Below are positions 63,909 to 64,000 of a stretch of DNA of 64,000 nt, piece by piece (positions within the stretch are counted from its first letter, which is position 1; each line of letters starts with the position of its first letter). The stretch lies in assembly GCF_032118995.1 (NCBI RefSeq), contig NC_092651.1:18770349-18834348 (forward strand). Direction: 5' to 3'. The stretch comes from Asterias amurensis. Its lineage: Eukaryota > Echinodermata > Asteroidea > Forcipulatida > Asteriidae. The notes beneath the pieces were generated by a model. The model saw only the letters and a list, made by a program, of their open reading frames with translations. It made no database searches and was not told where the DNA came from. Both the position numbers and the translations under genes were made by a program.

Positions 63909-64000
63909 TAATTATGCTCACGCACAGAAATCTACCCAGGTACTTACTCCCAAGACTTATACTAATCAGCTAAATCATGGAAGGGGTCAGACCCGTCCCC

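Larger units (their letters stand above)
59457..64000 (-). mobile_element. Ty3/Gypsy LTR retrotransposon, 5' end outside window
   Basis: Minus-strand element with gag (63450-63908), pol (59936-63361) and a 3' LTR (59457-59669). Pol order is protease, reverse transcriptase, RNase H, integrase, the Ty3/Gypsy order, with no envelope gene seen. The long open pol suggests a young insertion. It looks nearly whole, with at most about one break in the visible part. The 5' LTR and primer-binding site would lie beyond 64000. Confidence 0.9.

Overview
The window is from a eukaryotic, intron-rich, AT-rich genome. The adhesion-GPCR and SLC25A3-like exons, the CR1-like LINE tails and several families of short TTAA-flanked inverted-repeat elements point to a marine invertebrate deuterostome. 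My guess, from repeat style and protein resemblance only, is an echinoderm such as a sea star.

Left part (1-16.8 kb, + strand): the 3' portion of one adhesion G-protein-coupled receptor gene. Twenty exons could be placed with GT/AG borders and continuous phase. They encode 723 residues: GAIN domain, GPS cleavage motif, seven membrane segments, a Ser/Thr-rich cytoplasmic tail and the stop at 15970-15972. The 5' exons lie upstream of the window. The introns are packed with small non-autonomous DNA transposons (called MITE-1 to MITE-6 here), CR1-like LINE tails and minisatellites.

Middle-left (16.8-29 kb): no convincing gene. It holds MITEs, an insertion that looks like a hAT-type element whose ends are arrays of a 16-bp repeat, foldback elements, an acidic low-complexity ORF, and a 217-bp satellite.

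Centre (29.1-46.0 kb): a head-to-tail tandem array of a large unit, two long copies (8.65 and 7.39 kb) plus a 0.87-kb partial third. Each long unit carries, on the minus strand, a spliced gene that can be read exon by exon. It has a Tudor-like N-terminus, a threefold 24-residue acidic repeat, two zinc-finger-like motifs, a tyrosine-recombinase domain and a C-terminal Myb/SANT-like domain. This resembles metazoan Crypton-related proteins. Copy A has a net one-base difference that breaks the frame of the main exon. Copy B has an open main exon (683-codon ORF) but lacks about 547 bp that hold the 3' splice site of that exon. Each unit also carries a 358-bp tandem repeat with a conserved 79-codon minus-strand ORF.

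Right part (46-64 kb): a 187-bp satellite abuts a decayed, intron-bearing copy of the mitochondrial phosphate carrier gene (SLC25A3). After that come more MITEs, a LINE 3' fragment, a probable DIRS-like fossil, a degenerate direct duplication, and at the right edge a Ty3/Gypsy LTR element on the minus strand whose 5' LTR is outside the window.

The host receptor gene and the tandem recombinase-domain genes are the main coding content; everything else is repeats or relics. Family assignments come from reading motifs by eye; no database search was done.
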